This document shows, piece after piece, positions 14,882 through 27,700 of a stretch of DNA of 64,000 nucleotides; the stretch's first letter is position 1, and each line of letters opens with the position of its first letter. Both the position numbers and the translations under genes were made by a program. The notes under the pieces are model-generated. The model saw nothing but the letters and a program-made list of their open reading frames with translations. It had not been told where the DNA came from and searched no databases. This DNA comes from Sphaerolaimus hirsutus (Eukaryota > Nematoda > Chromadorea > Monhysterida > Sphaerolaimidae): NCBI GenBank assembly GCA_964036195.1, contig OZ038460.1:6885504-6949503 (forward strand). The letters are read 5' to 3'.

Positions 14882-15133
14882 TGTGAAGCTACATCGGCTT
14901 TTTTGCTTTTTTGAAGTTGTCGAATTCGGAGAAAATGTTTATTTCTTGAAGTAAAAAGAAGTTTAACACTTTTGCGCGAGGTCGGCAACATTCAACGAGA
15001 TATTTTTGTTTAATATTTTTTTTGTTTTTAATAAATACAATAATAACCTTTGTCAATTCTGTGATCATTCTGTAAGCGAAATTCGTGTAAAAAAATCGTA
15101 TTTGGTAGTGTTATTTATTGTAGTCCCATACAT

Positions 15134-15357
15134 AGGGCCCACATGCTAGTTGACATCGCAAATTCGTGTCAACTCAATGTCAAGTAAATAACACAAAAAT
15201 GTTTTTAAAAGCATCACACTTAACAGAGACAGTGAAAATCAAGTGTCATGTTATGTCAAGTAAACTAGGTATGCTCTATCAGATGGGAAAGTTGAAATAA
15301 CATCATTCACTGTATTTTAATTGACACACATTCAGTTGACATCCAGCGTGTTTGGCG
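15134..15357. mobile_element. TTGACA-type palindromic element
   Basis: It starts AGGGCCCACATGCTAGTTGA and ends CAGTTGACATCCAGCGTGTT. The flanks CCATACAT and CCATACAA match at 7 of 8. The conserved interior includes TAAATAACACAAAAATG and TGATGTTATTTCAACTT-like strings shared with the 22203 and 40373 copies. The rest of 14890-16083 shows no gene. Confidence 0.65.
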
Positions 15358-16083
15358 CCATACAATCCTATTTGTGAACACTGGTATTTAAATATCTAAC
15401 AAGGACGTGAAAACTGAAATGGCTTTTTATGCTTGGACGATATTGACTTCGGATGTCAACATTCAATATTATAAATGCTGTAGGCGAAACGAAATCTGTT
15501 GAGAGTAAAAAGTCGATTCTACATGCGAATTGCTTAAAGGAATAGAAATTCAAAATTTAAATAAAAAATATAAAGCCAAAATTTACATTCGATATATCGC
15601 CGAAATCTAAATAGCTATCCGCATGGCTTTGTTAATTTGATCCTTCAGTCAGTAATTATTAACATTTCCATTTCGTTTTCGCAACAATGGGTATTCCCTG
15701 TACAGTTCTGTGCTGATGGATTTTCTCTCAGATATCTCTAACGAACCAATGAAGCATGCAAACGGACCCCAATCGTTTCACTTTGAATTTGTAGCAGTCG
15801 TTTTTGATCGGCTGCAATACTTATTTGTATTTCTTGTGCTATTCCAAGCGGGACAAACGTCCTGTTTACGTCACTGGTAAACTTGGTGGTTACTGTGTTA
15901 TGTTTAGCTGGTGGTAGCCTCGTGCAGTCTGATGGCATGCTCTTACATTTTACATTTACATATCATAACATGAATAATTTGCACTGCTTTCATGACATGA
16001 ATAATTTGCACTCGACATTTCATCAAACAAAAAAGTCCATTTCAAAATCAATTCCTCTTGTTCTACAGTAGCGGCAACCAGCT

Positions 16084-19000
16084 ATGCGTCGCGGCGTGTT
16101 GTATGCGGCACGAGCGGCGCCCAGACTGCTCGATGCCAATGCGGCTGCAGTCAGTAGTGCCCACGTTGTGCCCAGCGTGTGCCAACGTCGGGTGAGTGCT
16201 TGTTCTGATGGATATTATTTGAAATGTGAAAAACGGGCGAAAAGGCGCGTGCAATAGTGATTGTGAGGGCGAAAATAGGTAGGAAGTAGGGTTCAAACGG
16301 GATCCCGATCCCGGATCCCGTGAAATTCCGGGATTTGCAGTCCCGAAAATTTTCAAATCCGATCCCAGAAACTCCAAAGTCCGGGATCCCGATCCCGGAA
16401 AAATTAGAGGAAATTATCATAAGTGAAAAAATGACGTTTTTGCATGCAAAAATGTGAACGCAAGCCCCCAGCGTTCATTTTATGCCATTTTTCTGGCATC
16501 CAACAGTGTTTTGAAACTTTTATGAACAACTGTAAATGCCAGAACATTGGCCAAATACTCTATCCCAAGACCCCAATCCCGATCCCGAAAAAATGCCAAT
16601 CCCGATTCCGTGACCCCAATACCGGCCAATCCCGATCCCGAAATCTCAAAAAACCAATCCCGATCCCGAAAAGTCAACCCCGTTTGAACCCTAGTAGGAA
16701 GGGATGAAAAGTAGCCAATTTGAGCAAGTCTGGTAGAATTTCTTAGATAGCTGGCCAGGTATTTCAGATAGACAGCTGACCGATTTTTTGGGAGTGGTCT
16801 AGAAAAGAGAGGCCGAAAATAGATGAATATCTAAGCGGCCTCCGCGAAAAATATTTTGCTGGAGCGTTTGATGGTAACCCCCCCCCCCCCCTACTAGACA
16901 CGTGACTCTCTTGAACTTTTCGTCATAGACATTGCCCTCAGTTCCGTCACCGTTACCGCAAAATAATTTCACTCTGCCTCTGTTTCAGTCGGCAGCGCCT
17001 TTAAACCGCCTTCCATACGCCCTCCATTTGCACCGACGGATACCCACTTCGCAAGTGCGCGGTTTCGCAAGCTCCGCTGACAACGCCAAGCGGGAAGATG
17101 AGCGACAAAAACATGAACAACCATACAAGCAGGCTCCCGTGTCGAAAAACTTTTTGCAGAACTTGGCTGATAATATTAAGGCTGAGATTAGGCATAACAA
17201 GGAGTTGGAGGTAGGCTTTTGGCTCTACACACGAGTTGACATTAACATCCTTGTCAACTGGGTAAACTGGTTTCCATTCAAATTTTAGTTGACGAGTCAA
17301 AGAACTATGCATGTTCGTATACACAGGGTTCAAACGATATGACTTTTCGATATCGATATTCGATATTCGGTATTTTTTCAAAATTTTCGATATCGATATT
17401 TGATATTTTTTCTGAAACTCGATATTCGATATCGATACGATATGGAACCTCGATATCGATATTCGATATTCGATATTGAAAAATGGTCGATATTTCGATA
17501 TTTTCGATATTTGATATTGCGATATGCTTTTGGTATAGCAAGGCATATTTCAAGTGGCATATTGTATTTTCATGTGGTTGCACACATGTTTAATCATCTC
17601 TTTACTGAAATCTGAATGGTACAAGTGATTTTAACAAGCTTTACATCACTCAATGGTAGAAAATAGAAGAAAAACATGATGAATCAAAGTGTATCAGACA
17701 AATAACAATTGGTAGATATTACAGTTCATCCTTATAACCTAATTGCTTAAGGGCATGTTGCAAAAAAGTATATCAGCGTTTTCTGGCTTCAAATTTAGCA
17801 CTCCAACAACAATGACATTATAAATACTGTACTTTTACTCATTAAATACAATACTATAAGCACATCAGATCAACCATAAACATCTCAAAATGAAAATGAA
17901 AAGTACATTTCGAGACACAATACAGGTTCGATAGATCGAAAAAAATGGTCGATATTCGATATTTTTTCAAAATTTTCGATATCGATATTCGATATTAAAA
18001 AATGGTCGATATCCGATATTCGATATTCGATACGATATATCGTTTGAACCCTATATACACATACCATTACCAATATTAAGTCCTTTTCGACACACAAGCT
18101 CTTGAAAATTGTCCTGTCCGCGACCCGTCAACTGAAATCTAAATTGGCTTGGAGACCGGTTAGGTAGTTGACACACAATGTGTGCGTGTGTGTGTGCCGC
18201 GCCATTATGCTACTATTTATAATGTTAATTTAATTTCACCGTGGAATTTGCAGGAGAATCGCAAGCGTTTGAGGAATGAAATGAGCAAGCTGAACGAGTC
18301 GGATACGCTGAAAGAAGCTCGCCGGAAATATGTTCGTTTTGCACTGTTCAAATTTCGTTAAATCGCAGTCATCAAAATCAATTTGGCTCTACACCCACCA
18401 ACCGAAATTTTGAAAACTTACATAAGTTTACCGGAATGAATTGTATGTCTAGGGTTGGCCGATGTTTTTTAAAACGTTTTTTTTTTTTAAACATCGGCCG
18501 AGATTTTTAGTACTAAGCACTAGGTGTTTTGCAAAATTTTTGCGCGCAAGCGCGCAATTTCGCACACAAATTGACAATCCATTTCTATGTGCTACCATGG
18601 GTTAATAAGCCGTCAAATGTTGCTGTAGTATATAATTTTGAGGTAATGTGCTTCCATGCAGAGTTGTTAAAATACCGGTATTTTTGGAAAGCGTAAGCGT
18701 AAGCGTAAATACACTTTCCAAATTATGGGTATGGATACTAAAAGCGTAAGGTATTTTTAAAATACCTAGGAAAGCGTAAGAAAAAGCGTAAGCGTAAATT
18801 TTTTCTTACAAAGTGCTCTTGCTGCTGAACATACGATTATCGAATTACCGTATTTCCTCAAAATACCCCCTTGAAATACCCCCACCCTAAATGTGTCTAA
18901 AAATGTCCAAAAACTGTAGTTTGGTATCTGTGCAATGCGGAACACACGTTAAAAGGAATACCGAGCTATATTAGGACAGGGCTTATACAAACTAGGTAAA

Positions 19001-22000
19001 TACGTACCTATTTAAGTTTATAGACACTTATATTTTGCGCGTTGAGAAAAACCCTACGTGTATTTCTAGAAAATACGGTATCCATTATCTGACCCGAAAT
19101 TTCTAATCCTAAGCCACGATATTGCTAGACGACACAATTTGCACATGTGCCGCTATTTCACTCCGTTAGAGAACACACGCTGTTATTTTTTGATATTTTA
19201 CGCATTCTCAATCTGGGTTGGGTGAAAAAATTTTACGCTTTTAGTACCCGGGTATTTCCGCCGGGAAAGCGTAATAAAGCGTACGGGTATTTTACGAAAG
19301 CGTAAACGTAAGCGTAAGTATAAATACCCATTTACCCGGGTATTTCGGGTAAGCGTAAATACGCTTTTGCAACTCTGCTTCCATGTACCTCCACAGTGTG
19401 TAACTTCACTCCCAAAGTAACAACCTCCTTTTATAACCTTGTTCCATCACTATTCCGTGCCAAACTTTACCTGAAGTCACGAACATTCGACTATAAGGCG
19501 ATATACGAACGGATTGTCGACGAAAAATGGATATTTTTGACACAAATCACCACTTATAATGTTATCCCATGGCTCCACAGACATTATATGGTTATATATA
19601 ACATCACAGAGTATTGCCACTGCCTGATATACCTATATATGTTGACACAAGGTCATATCTGGGAGCTTTTAAAAAAAAAAAACATCGAGTTAAAAAAAAC
19701 GTTTTTTTCCAACCCTATGTATGTCAACTGCAGTTGATGGGGATTAGTGATGGAATGGCGCCATGGCGCTGGCGCCATTTGAGGGCGCCAAAGGGCGTCG
19801 CGCCATGGCGCCATTGGCGCTTGGCGCCCTTTTTCTGTGGCGCCCCTGGCGCCTGGCGCCCACTTTCTCAAAGGCGCCATGGCGCCCTTGGCGCTTGGCG
19901 CCCTTTTTCTGCGGCGCCTTTGGCGCCTGGCGCCCTGCCTTAAAAGGGCGCCAAAATGGCGGCAGCAGGGTTTCAAGGTGACTGCCGCATAAATGAAAAA
20001 ATAATAATAAAACGTGTCCGCGGATAATCAAAATTTGCAAGATAAATGGACAGTGTGTGAGTGGATGAAAATATTGCATCATAAGATGCGTCTGACTAAT
20101 CAGAAGCTGAGAATGATGAACCGTCAAACCTGCAAACTCGCAAATCGACGGATTCAAATCGTCGCAATTCCCTTTTCATTGACTTCAAGAAAACATCATT
20201 TGTGTTATTTGAAGTGGATGAATTTTTCGTCGAATGACAATTTTCATTGTGTTTGAATTGAATGCCATGTGGGGTAATATTTAGTACACATTTTTTTTGT
20301 TTACTAGCTAGTTTCGTTTTTCTTGATTACATCCTTGAAAACGTGAATTAAGAAGTGTATGTAAGCAATGCAGTGCTGGAGAAATATTTTTAGCACACAC
20401 AGGGTACTGTTAGGGTTCAAACGGGATTGACTTTTCGGGATCGGGATCGGGATCGGGATTCACTTTTTGAGATTTCGGGATCGGGATCGGGATTGGGGTT
20501 TCGGGATCGGGATCGGGATTGGTAATTTGAGATTTCGGGATCGGGATTGGCCGGGATTGGGGTCACGGGATCGGGATCGGGATTGGGATAGGCATTTTTC
20601 CGGGATCGGGATTGGGTTCTAGGGATAGAGATTTTGGCCATTTTTCTGGCATTCACAGTTGTTCATAAAGGTCTCAAAACACTGTTGGATGCCAGAAAAG
20701 TGGCATAAAAGTGACGCTGGGGGTTTGCATCCACTTTTTTGCATGCAAAAACGTCATTATTTCACTTTTTATAATTTCCACTAATTTTTCCGGGATCGGG
20801 ATCCCGGACTTGGGAGTTTCTCGGGATCGGGATCGGGATTTGAAAACTTTCGGGATCGGGATCGGGATTGGTATTTTTGAGATTTCGGGATCGGGATCGG
20901 GATTGGGGTTTCGGGATCGGGACTGGTAAATCCCGGAATTTCACGGGATCCGGGATCGGGATCGGGATCCCGTTTTAACCCTAGGTACTGTACAGACTAA
21001 TTTAGCCTGGCGCCCTTGGCGCCTGGCGCCCTATTTTTCAAATGGCGCCATGGCGCCCTTGGCGCTTGGCGCCCTTTTTCCGTGGCGCCCTTGGCGCCTG
21101 GCGCCCACTTTCTGAATGGCGCCATGGCGCCCTTGGCGCCTGGCGCCCTTTTTCTGTGGCGCCCTTGGCGCTTGGCGCCCAGTTTCCCAATGGCGCCATG
21201 GCGCCATTGGCGCCTGGCGCCCTTTTTTCTGGCGCTTTTCCATCACTAATGGGGATTGAAAATAACTCATCTCTGAAAACCAGCAATGCTGGGGGCAATC
21301 CCAAGCCCTGTAAAGTGTAAAGTAAAGTGTCAAACGTAAAGTCAAATGCAAAGTAAAGTGTCAATCAAAACAAAAAGATTTTTTTACTGACCTTTGCATG
21401 ACAATTGACAGTTTACTTTGCATTTGACTTTACATTTGACACTTTACTTTACACTTTACAGGGCTTGGGACTGGCACCAGATTTATGAGTTTCTGAAAAT
21501 TTGGTTGAAAACTAGTGTGTCGGCAGACAATTAATCACTTTTCACAGACAATGGTCGAAAAAGAGACGCTCAAATCAACAGAACGTCTGCGCCGCCAATT
21601 GTCCGACTATCAGACGCAAATCGCTCGCGTTGTCGATGACGTAAGATCGACGGAATACGGTAAAAAGTTGTCGGATGCCGGTGAAAAGTTGTTGAAGGTG
21701 TCTAGAGACACTGCGGAACAGCTCGGCAAAGCGGCAGAGGTTGTGGGAGACGCGCCTGGAGTCAGGTGGGTTTTTTTCTGTATTTTGATGGGGGTCTGGT
21801 CCATTTATTAACATACAATCACTATTGTTCTGCTATTTTAACATCCGAAGGTGCTGTATATTATTATTTTGATGAATCTTGGACATACTGAATCTGCAAA
21901 TTTTGTAGACGTTGAAACCCACGTTCATAACTTTCAAATCTCAAAAGTTCATAGGTGACAAGAAAAGAAAATAGTACATCTTATGCAAGTCAAATATAAG

Positions 22001-24757
22001 TGAAGGTGAAATTTACAATTTTTCTTATCACTTTGAAATCACTTGAAGTGTCGAAATTGACACCAACGATCCTATTTATATAGCCACTTAATTCATGTTT
22101 AGTGGCTAGTCAACCACGCTTTGGTGCCGGTCATTGTAAACCCTGCGCATAAAATGACTGACGCGCCCAAAGTGCTAATACTTACCCTCTAGGCGGGTTA
22201 TTGGGCCCCCACACACTGGATGTCAACTGAATTCGTGTCAACTGAATTTAAGTGATACTGTGATTTCAACTTATCTATCTGACAGAGCATAGTTAATTTT
22301 ACATCATGACACTTCATTTTCATTGTTCCTGTTAAGTGTGATGCTTTTTACAAACTTGTTGTTTTATTCAATTGACACTGAGTTGACGCGAATTTGCGAT
22401 GTCAACTAGTGTGTGTGGGCCCATTGACACTCAGTGCTAATAATCTAAAAAAAACTCCTTTTTCTCGCTTGCAGACACGTGACAGCCACAGTGAAACTGG
22501 TGCAGACTGAAATCGCTGAAGTGACTCTGGGTGAAGCGCGCATGTACAGGGCACCCGAAACGCTCAGAATGCGCTCAGATATAGCTGGTTTTGAGTCTGA
22601 GTACATGCAGCGCACTGTGGAAGTGAATGAGTGAGTTGACGCTACTTTTTTTGTTGGTTATTTTCTCGATCTGACTTGTCATTTGTCATTTTTTAATGTT
22701 TTTATGTTTATTGTTGTCGAAACATGTTGATCTTAGATGACTGGGTACAGAAACCCGTCTAGGACCGCATGCAACGACTTAACAAACGACAGTTAAATTC
22801 CTAGCTGTCCATTTACAATAAGTAAAATTTCGGCTCATTTCTGTAGATTTTCACAGAAACTGCAATTTTTTGCACAGTGCGTGAATCCCTTTCAGAACTG
22901 CGCGCGGCCTGGAACTCCACAAGGATTCACGCTGGTATGAAAGCTGGCGCAGCTTCGCAGACAAAAATCCCCTTTACAACAGTGAGTAGCGAATTCTGAT
23001 TTCTCGCGCCCAGGGGTAGAAAGGGGGGGTACCCCCCCCCAAATCGCCCTGCTATCTATCTATCCCGGAGGCAAATTTGGTGGCTTCTGTCCCCTGAACC
23101 CCCCCCCCACCCCCCAATTCGGTCAGCAATTTATCTAGGGCGACTTTTCAGAAATTTCACCCCAATTCCCACCCGGAGGGTCAAAATCTGGAATACCTCT
23201 GCTCGCACAATTTGACACTCATATTTTTTATTCTGTATCCTTTAGACAAAAATTCGCCAATTCCACGTTGACACTCAGAAATGCTAGACTGGAAGATTCG
23301 ATTTGACGAATCTGAAAACCCGCTCGCGCGCATCGCGAAAGGTTTGACCGATCGAGTGCAATCTTTGTTGGGACACCGGTCAGAGGTGTCTCAGGCGCTT
23401 ACTGAAATCGCTAAAGCAGATCCCAGTTTTGATAAGGATGAATTTTTGAAGTATATGGAGACAGATATGATACCCAACGTGTTGGAGGTGAGTGTCTGAA
23501 TGCATGCGTAGAGTAGCCACAAAACATTATTACATGACCACCGGGTATACATGATGGCCGGGTTTACATGACTAGCAGGCCTATGTCCCTCCTGCGGGGC
23601 CATACCGTGTACTGGAATTTTCATTCTGTATGATCTTCCAATGAAAATATAAATAGAATTGTTTTGATTATTCATGCCCATTAACAACCCACTTACCGGG
23701 AACTCTGTTTGGTGACAATAAAATATTTGATTGCACTCAAAAACTCCTGCCGGAATCGTTCAAAATTGAAAATTTATGTATTCGCTTCTGATTTCATGTG
23801 AAAAGAATAAATAAATCGTATCGCACGCCGCAGGCGATCGTCAGGGCTGATTTGGCCGTGCTCAAAGATTGGTGCCACGAGCGTGTTGGTTTAGCTCTCT
23901 ATTTCATTGTGAAAATTAAGCTTAACTGCTCTAAATTATCTCAGGCTTACATGCAAGTGTCGGCTCCATTGACGGAGTCAATCAAGTTGGGATATCGCTA
24001 TGATTCGAGGACTTTGGACACTACTAGATGTGAACTGATCACTGCCAAAATGATGGAGCAGGTAAATACGCATGTTCCATCGGTTGTTCTATAGCTCGTT
24101 TCCGTGTGCAAAACCTACTGTCCAAAGCCAAATGTCTACTCGTCTACTGACCGCGCATATTACCCTCTGGGTGTATTTCATGGGATATATTTATATATTA
24201 TATTTAGGGTCTATATTTTTCTCATCATGAAACATTTAGCATCGATTTCACTTGGTTGAATTTAGTGTAGAATTTCTAACGTAAGATTATTATCAAAATG
24301 CAGCAACATTTTTTCACCCAACTTTCAATCCAGTCAGTATACCGTATTTCTTCTAGTAGAACGGCATCCTCCAAAAGAAGGGCATGTGTAAAATGTGTGA
24401 AATATATAACGGCACCTCCAAAAGTGCACCAAGTGTACCTCCGAACGGCAGGTACAAAAAGTTGACGAAAAAATAGAACGGCGCCCTTCTATTAGAAAAA
24501 TACGGTAAGTACGAATTTGCACTTTGCAAACGAAAATAAAAAATCACACAATCACAACCCCCCAGGGTCCCGTCCTAGTAGTCTCGTTCTCGGCGCACGC
24601 GTTGATGTGCCTCCGCAACCGGTCGGGCAAGGTGATCGACGGGTCGCCCGACACGCCCGTCAGGCTGCAGCACGTGTGGGCCGTGTGCAGGGACATGGGC
24701 GAGCTCGACCCCAGGGCCGCTTGGAAGGTTCTGGAGGTGCATTGGAGCCAGCAGTAG
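16084..24757 (+). CDS. TIMM44: TIMM44, mitochondrial inner-membrane import subunit, complete
   Basis: Ten exons: 16084-16191, 16989-17210, 18254-18331, 21548-21765, 22475-22630, 22896-22981, 23279-23487, 23834-23884, 23945-24061 and 24566-24757. All phases agree; 1437 nt gives 478 residues. The Arg/Ala-rich start (MRRGVLYAARAARLL) is a typical matrix-targeting presequence. Next come a Lys/Glu-rich helical region (SKNFLQNLADNIKAEI, LKEARRKY), the DSRWYESWRSFADKNPLYN segment and the Tim44-like domain (IPNVLEAIVRADLAVLKDWC, MMEQGPVLVVSF, VWAVCRDMGELDPRAAWKVL). Tim44 tethers mtHsp70 to the TIM23 channel on the matrix side. Length and order match animal Tim44. In exon 7 the acceptor CACTCAG at 23278 is required; an earlier AG gives a stop. 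Introns are crowded with nested MITEs, most of all the 3.2-kb intron 3. An AATAAA lies at 25223. Confidence 0.95.
16287..16693. mobile_element. hAT-type MITE of GGGATC words, TSD GTAGGAAG, TIMM44 intron 1
   Basis: Ends TAGGGTTCAAACGGGATCCC...CGTTTGAACCCTA are flanked by perfect duplications GTAGGAAG (16279-16286 and 16694-16701). Word arrays are shorter than in the 9979 and 20411 copies, and the central CTGGCATCCAACAGTG unit is in reverse order. Confidence 0.9.
17326..18053. mobile_element. hAT-type MITE of CGATAT words, TIMM44 intron 2
   Basis: The ends are those of the GGGATC family (GGGTTCAAACG...CGTTTGAACCCTA), but the word is CGATAT/TCGATATTCGATAT in both arms. The flanks share TATACACA (17318-17325 and 18054-18061); the left end has lost its first bases. 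The centre, about 17560-17900, is unique AT-rich DNA. Confidence 0.85.
18450..19717. mobile_element. hAT-type MITE, TSD TGTATGTC, TIMM44 intron 3, holding a nested element
   Basis: Ends TAGGGTTGGCCGATG...CCAACCCTA have perfect duplications TGTATGTC (18442-18449 and 19718-19725). Subterminal AAACGTTTTTTT words face each other. The 18659-19377 element is inserted inside. Confidence 0.88.
18659..19377. mobile_element. hAT-type MITE of GCGTAAATAC words, TSD CTTCCATG (nested)
   Basis: Ends CAGAGTTGTTAAAATACCGG...AAATACGCTTTTGCAACTCTG are flanked by perfect duplications CTTCCATG (18651-18658 and 19378-19385). The arms iterate AAAGCGTAAGCGTAAATAC. A short TA-flanked CCGTATTTCC element (about 18848-19078) seems to sit inside, making three levels. 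Fragments of this family lie at 3760-4145, 12400-12520, about 47160 and 56430-56600. Confidence 0.88.
19745..21248. mobile_element. hAT-type MITE of GGCGCC words, TSD ATGGGGAT, TIMM44 intron 3
   Basis: Ends TAGTGATGGAATGGCGCC...CTGGCGCTTTTCCATCACTA have perfect duplications ATGGGGAT (19737-19744 and 21249-21256). Both arms are dense arrays of GGCGCC, GGCGCCATGGCGCC and TTGGCGCCTGGCGCC. The GGGATC element 20411-20983 is inserted inside. Confidence 0.92.
20411..20983. mobile_element. hAT-type MITE of GGGATC words, TSD GGTACTGT (nested)
   Basis: Ends TAGGGTTCAAACGGGAT...ATCCCGTTTTAACCCTA have perfect duplications GGTACTGT (20403-20410 and 20984-20991). It is nearly the same as the 9979-10562 copy, including the central unit, so one or both inserted recently. 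Confidence 0.92.
21289..21478. mobile_element. Hairpin element of GTAAAGT words, TIMM44 intron 3
   Basis: A near-perfect palindrome: GGGGGCAATCCCAAGCCCTG and GTAAAGTGTAAAGTAAAGTG at the left, CACTTTACTTTACACTTTAC and AGGGCTTGGGACTGGCACC at the right. A near-identical copy is at 41725-41922. The element carries GTAAAGT near one end and TTTACAG near the other, on either strand. Confidence 0.8.
22203..22432. mobile_element. TTGACA-type palindromic element, TIMM44 intron 4
   Basis: It starts GGGCCCCCACACACTGGATG and ends GTCAACTAGTGTGTGTGGGC, with GAATTCGTGTCAACTGAATT inside. Same family as 15134 and 40373. I could not fix a target duplication. Confidence 0.65.
23011..23201. mobile_element. GATAGATA/poly-C element, TIMM44 intron 6
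   Basis: It starts CAGGGGTAGAAAGG and ends TGGAATACCTCTG. The flanks CTCGCGCC and CTCGCACA match at 6 of 8. Inside are poly-C tracts and CTATCTATCTATCCCGGAGG, the complement of words in the 8002 element. Confidence 0.7.
24340..24507. mobile_element. Short TA-flanked CCGTATTTC element, TIMM44 intron 9
   Basis: Ends TACCGTATTTCTTCTAGTAG...TATTAGAAAAATACGGTA form a small foldback. Internal words are AACGGCATCCTCC and AACGGCGCCCTTC. It is a divergent member of the TA-flanked family at 31840 and 54943. Confidence 0.6.
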
Positions 24758-27700
24758 GGTGTGGAGAGCTTGAGATGTTGAACCTTGGAGGTTTTTTGCA
24801 GGTGTTCTTGAGCCCTTTGGAGGGTGGGAACCTGTTAGGTTTTTATTGAAAAGTGTCCGCTGTTTTGTGATATGTTTTCGTGTCCATTTCGAAATATACA
24901 TCTTAGAACGCTGGCGAATTTTTTATGATTTTAGCAATCGGTCGCTCACTAGGAGTGCCGTGAAAATTAAATATTTATGAAGCCTCTAGCTTATTGCATT
25001 AGAAAGTTGTTGGCAGCAGAAATTTTGTCATTTATTGTGGACACTCGAGTTTTTCTGAGTGGAATTCATGTTGTTGTGCATGTTATTTACATATTTAGTT
25101 TGTTATATTCAAGTGCTCAACTGAATCGAAATATAAATATTATTTGAAATGATAAGTGCTCAGTAGTGACTTTAAATCATAACAACGGTTAAATGTAAAC
25201 TTTTGCATCATTCGATGAAGCTAATAAAAATATAACTGGCCTTGATTTTCTGTCAACAATATCACAACGAACAAAAACACTAAGCAATATTCACGGCCCA
25301 CACACTAGTTAGCAAGTAATACGTTCAGTTGCGTACTAAAAATGTTGTATTTGGTGCTGGCGCCATAGCTAACACCGTGCCACAGCAAAATGGCACAAGC
25401 ACTGGAAACGCCACGACACTGCTTTGGCGCTAGAAACAAATGCAAAATTTTGCGCAACAACGCAGTATGCGATTTGTCAGCTAGTGCCCGGCTCGCCATC
25501 GGTATTTACATGCTTAGTTTGTTCTGTAATCACCGATATGGGACTACCCTGTACCGGTGGACAAGTTTACCCGATGCACAAGTAGCAAAAGTAGTAAACG
25601 GGCGCCATGGCGCGGCGTACTTTGGTGCCCTCAAATGGCGCCATTACATCACTAATAATGTGTATACTGTATACTTGTTGTTTTTGGAGGAGGGGTTCAA
25701 TAGATAGGGTTTTTCAAGCTTTAGATGGAAAAAGAGAAAAAAATATCTACCTAGATAGATATGTAGATAGCTGGAGCGTTTTGGGGGTACCCCCCCCCCC
25801 CCACCTGGAGCGCCCATGAAGAACCAGTGCTCAAGTACGGGGTCGTAGTACGTAAGCACCGGGTCTGCATTGGCACCGGATATTGCTACTTGTGCACCGG
25901 GTAAACATGTGCATCGGGTTCTAGCCTGTAGGGCATGTTGCGGCAAACATTGCCGATGCCCTGTAACCATTATCCTCTCGATTTCAAATTTTCCCACCCT
26001 ACCTGTGGTTAAACGGATTAACGTATCTTGATAACGGTTGGAGATAAGATTCCTTACATCGTGTTTGTGCTCATTTGCAACTCTACATTACTAAATACGG
26101 AAATGTGACGCATTTTTGACATGCCAAATGGCACTTGTATCTGAAATTGCGTAAAGTCGGTGGGTGGTCAAAGTTAAATTCAGCTTTTACTGGGAGATGA
26201 AACCGCCTTTGGTGGCAACGGTCCAACGTAAATATGAATAATAATTTTTTTGACACATTGCCATGCAGTGCTTGGCAGTTGCTATCGATGGCAAATGGCA
26301 AATGTCCAGTGCTGTCCCCTCGTAGACCAACTGTGGTAAAACTAGTAACCTTACAGCTATACCTATATATATATATATATATATGATCTCATGAAGCTTG
26401 AGTTGACACTTCCGGAATAAATCAAGCACGGCCAAAACATTTAGCCATAATTAATTATGAAATTCCATACCATAAATCAAAAACTGGCAGCCAAAATCGC
26501 CGATAGTCTGCTTTCGCTTTGGTCGTCCAGCTTTATGAGGTGGCGTTTTTAAAACGCCATTTATTCCAGTCATACAGCTAGATAACCAAAGAAAACGCAC
26601 TGACTATAAACTCGTCGCTTAGGTTCCAGCCAGGTAGGGCTAGACCTCACATAGCTCAGAAATTTGGTTGGCTCCATTTTCGACGTAAATCCATTGGACA
26701 TCCGCGACAATCAATCATTAGTTTCCCGCAGTAATTATTCGACGATAGACATGTTAGCACATTCAAGTCTCTATCAATAGCCAATTAATTGCCGCCGACA
26801 CTTTAGCGATTAAATAAATAGTAGCTGCAATTCATCACAATCAGTTTTGATTTACAAATTAACAATGGGCGCCGCCCGCCACTTTTTATAAGCAAGGTAA
26901 ATAGCGTCCCAGCCAACTTTGTCATTTCCCAATGGGGCCGCGCAATTTACCTGGCGCGGAGGAATGATAAAAATGCTCGTCATTTAGACTGTGCGGTCGG
27001 GGGGTTTTTGTAGTGTGGGAGACCGCACATAGAGCGCTGGGCATCTGCCTTTTTGCTGGGCGCCTTTCGGCCCACTGATAAGGCTGCGGCTCGGTCTGCG
27101 CGGGCCCGTTGCTGTCTGTGGTGGCAACAATGTCTGAATGTGAATGGTGGACATTTTTATGCTGGTGGTACATTTTGGGGGGTGGGGGGGGGTTGATTGA
27201 AGGTCATTTTGGCTAATGTGGCTCAGGTTGTTTATGTAAAGGGGTTGAAAATCTAGTTCAAATGGCTCGAAAATCCCTTGTGTTTATATTTATTGAGGTG
27301 CTGTTACATTGTTTACAAGTATAAATATGACAGTATTTCTAAAAATTTGTGTGATTCATTATTGTAACAATTTATTTGCCAAAATATACACATGCACATA
27401 GATAGATTTTTCCATTTGGTTGTAAAGATGTTCAAACTATGCCCATTTGTCATGAAAATCATAGGTATAAGAAATTGTATGGATGTAATTTATTGACAAA
27501 AATGTCAGAAAGGTGTGTCAAAGCACTGGTATAACTGCATAGATAAACATTCCTGAGTTTTAAAATTATTGAAATTTCATAATTATTATTGATATTTTTT
27601 ATCAACAAATTGCTCGTTATCATATGTAAATTTGGAGTAAAATATGTGAAGAATGCTTATCATGCTAATTCAATCACACAGGTTGTAGCCAGATAATCAA

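Noticed and set aside
17001-17583. Long minus frame overlapping TIMM44 exon 2 (RYRYSKY repeats)
   Set aside because: It is made of CGATAT words and the antisense of a well-supported exon.
19614-21364. Open frames rich in APWRHWRLAP or GAPRRQGRHGA
   Set aside because: Translations of GGCGCC arrays; open only because the word lacks stop codons.
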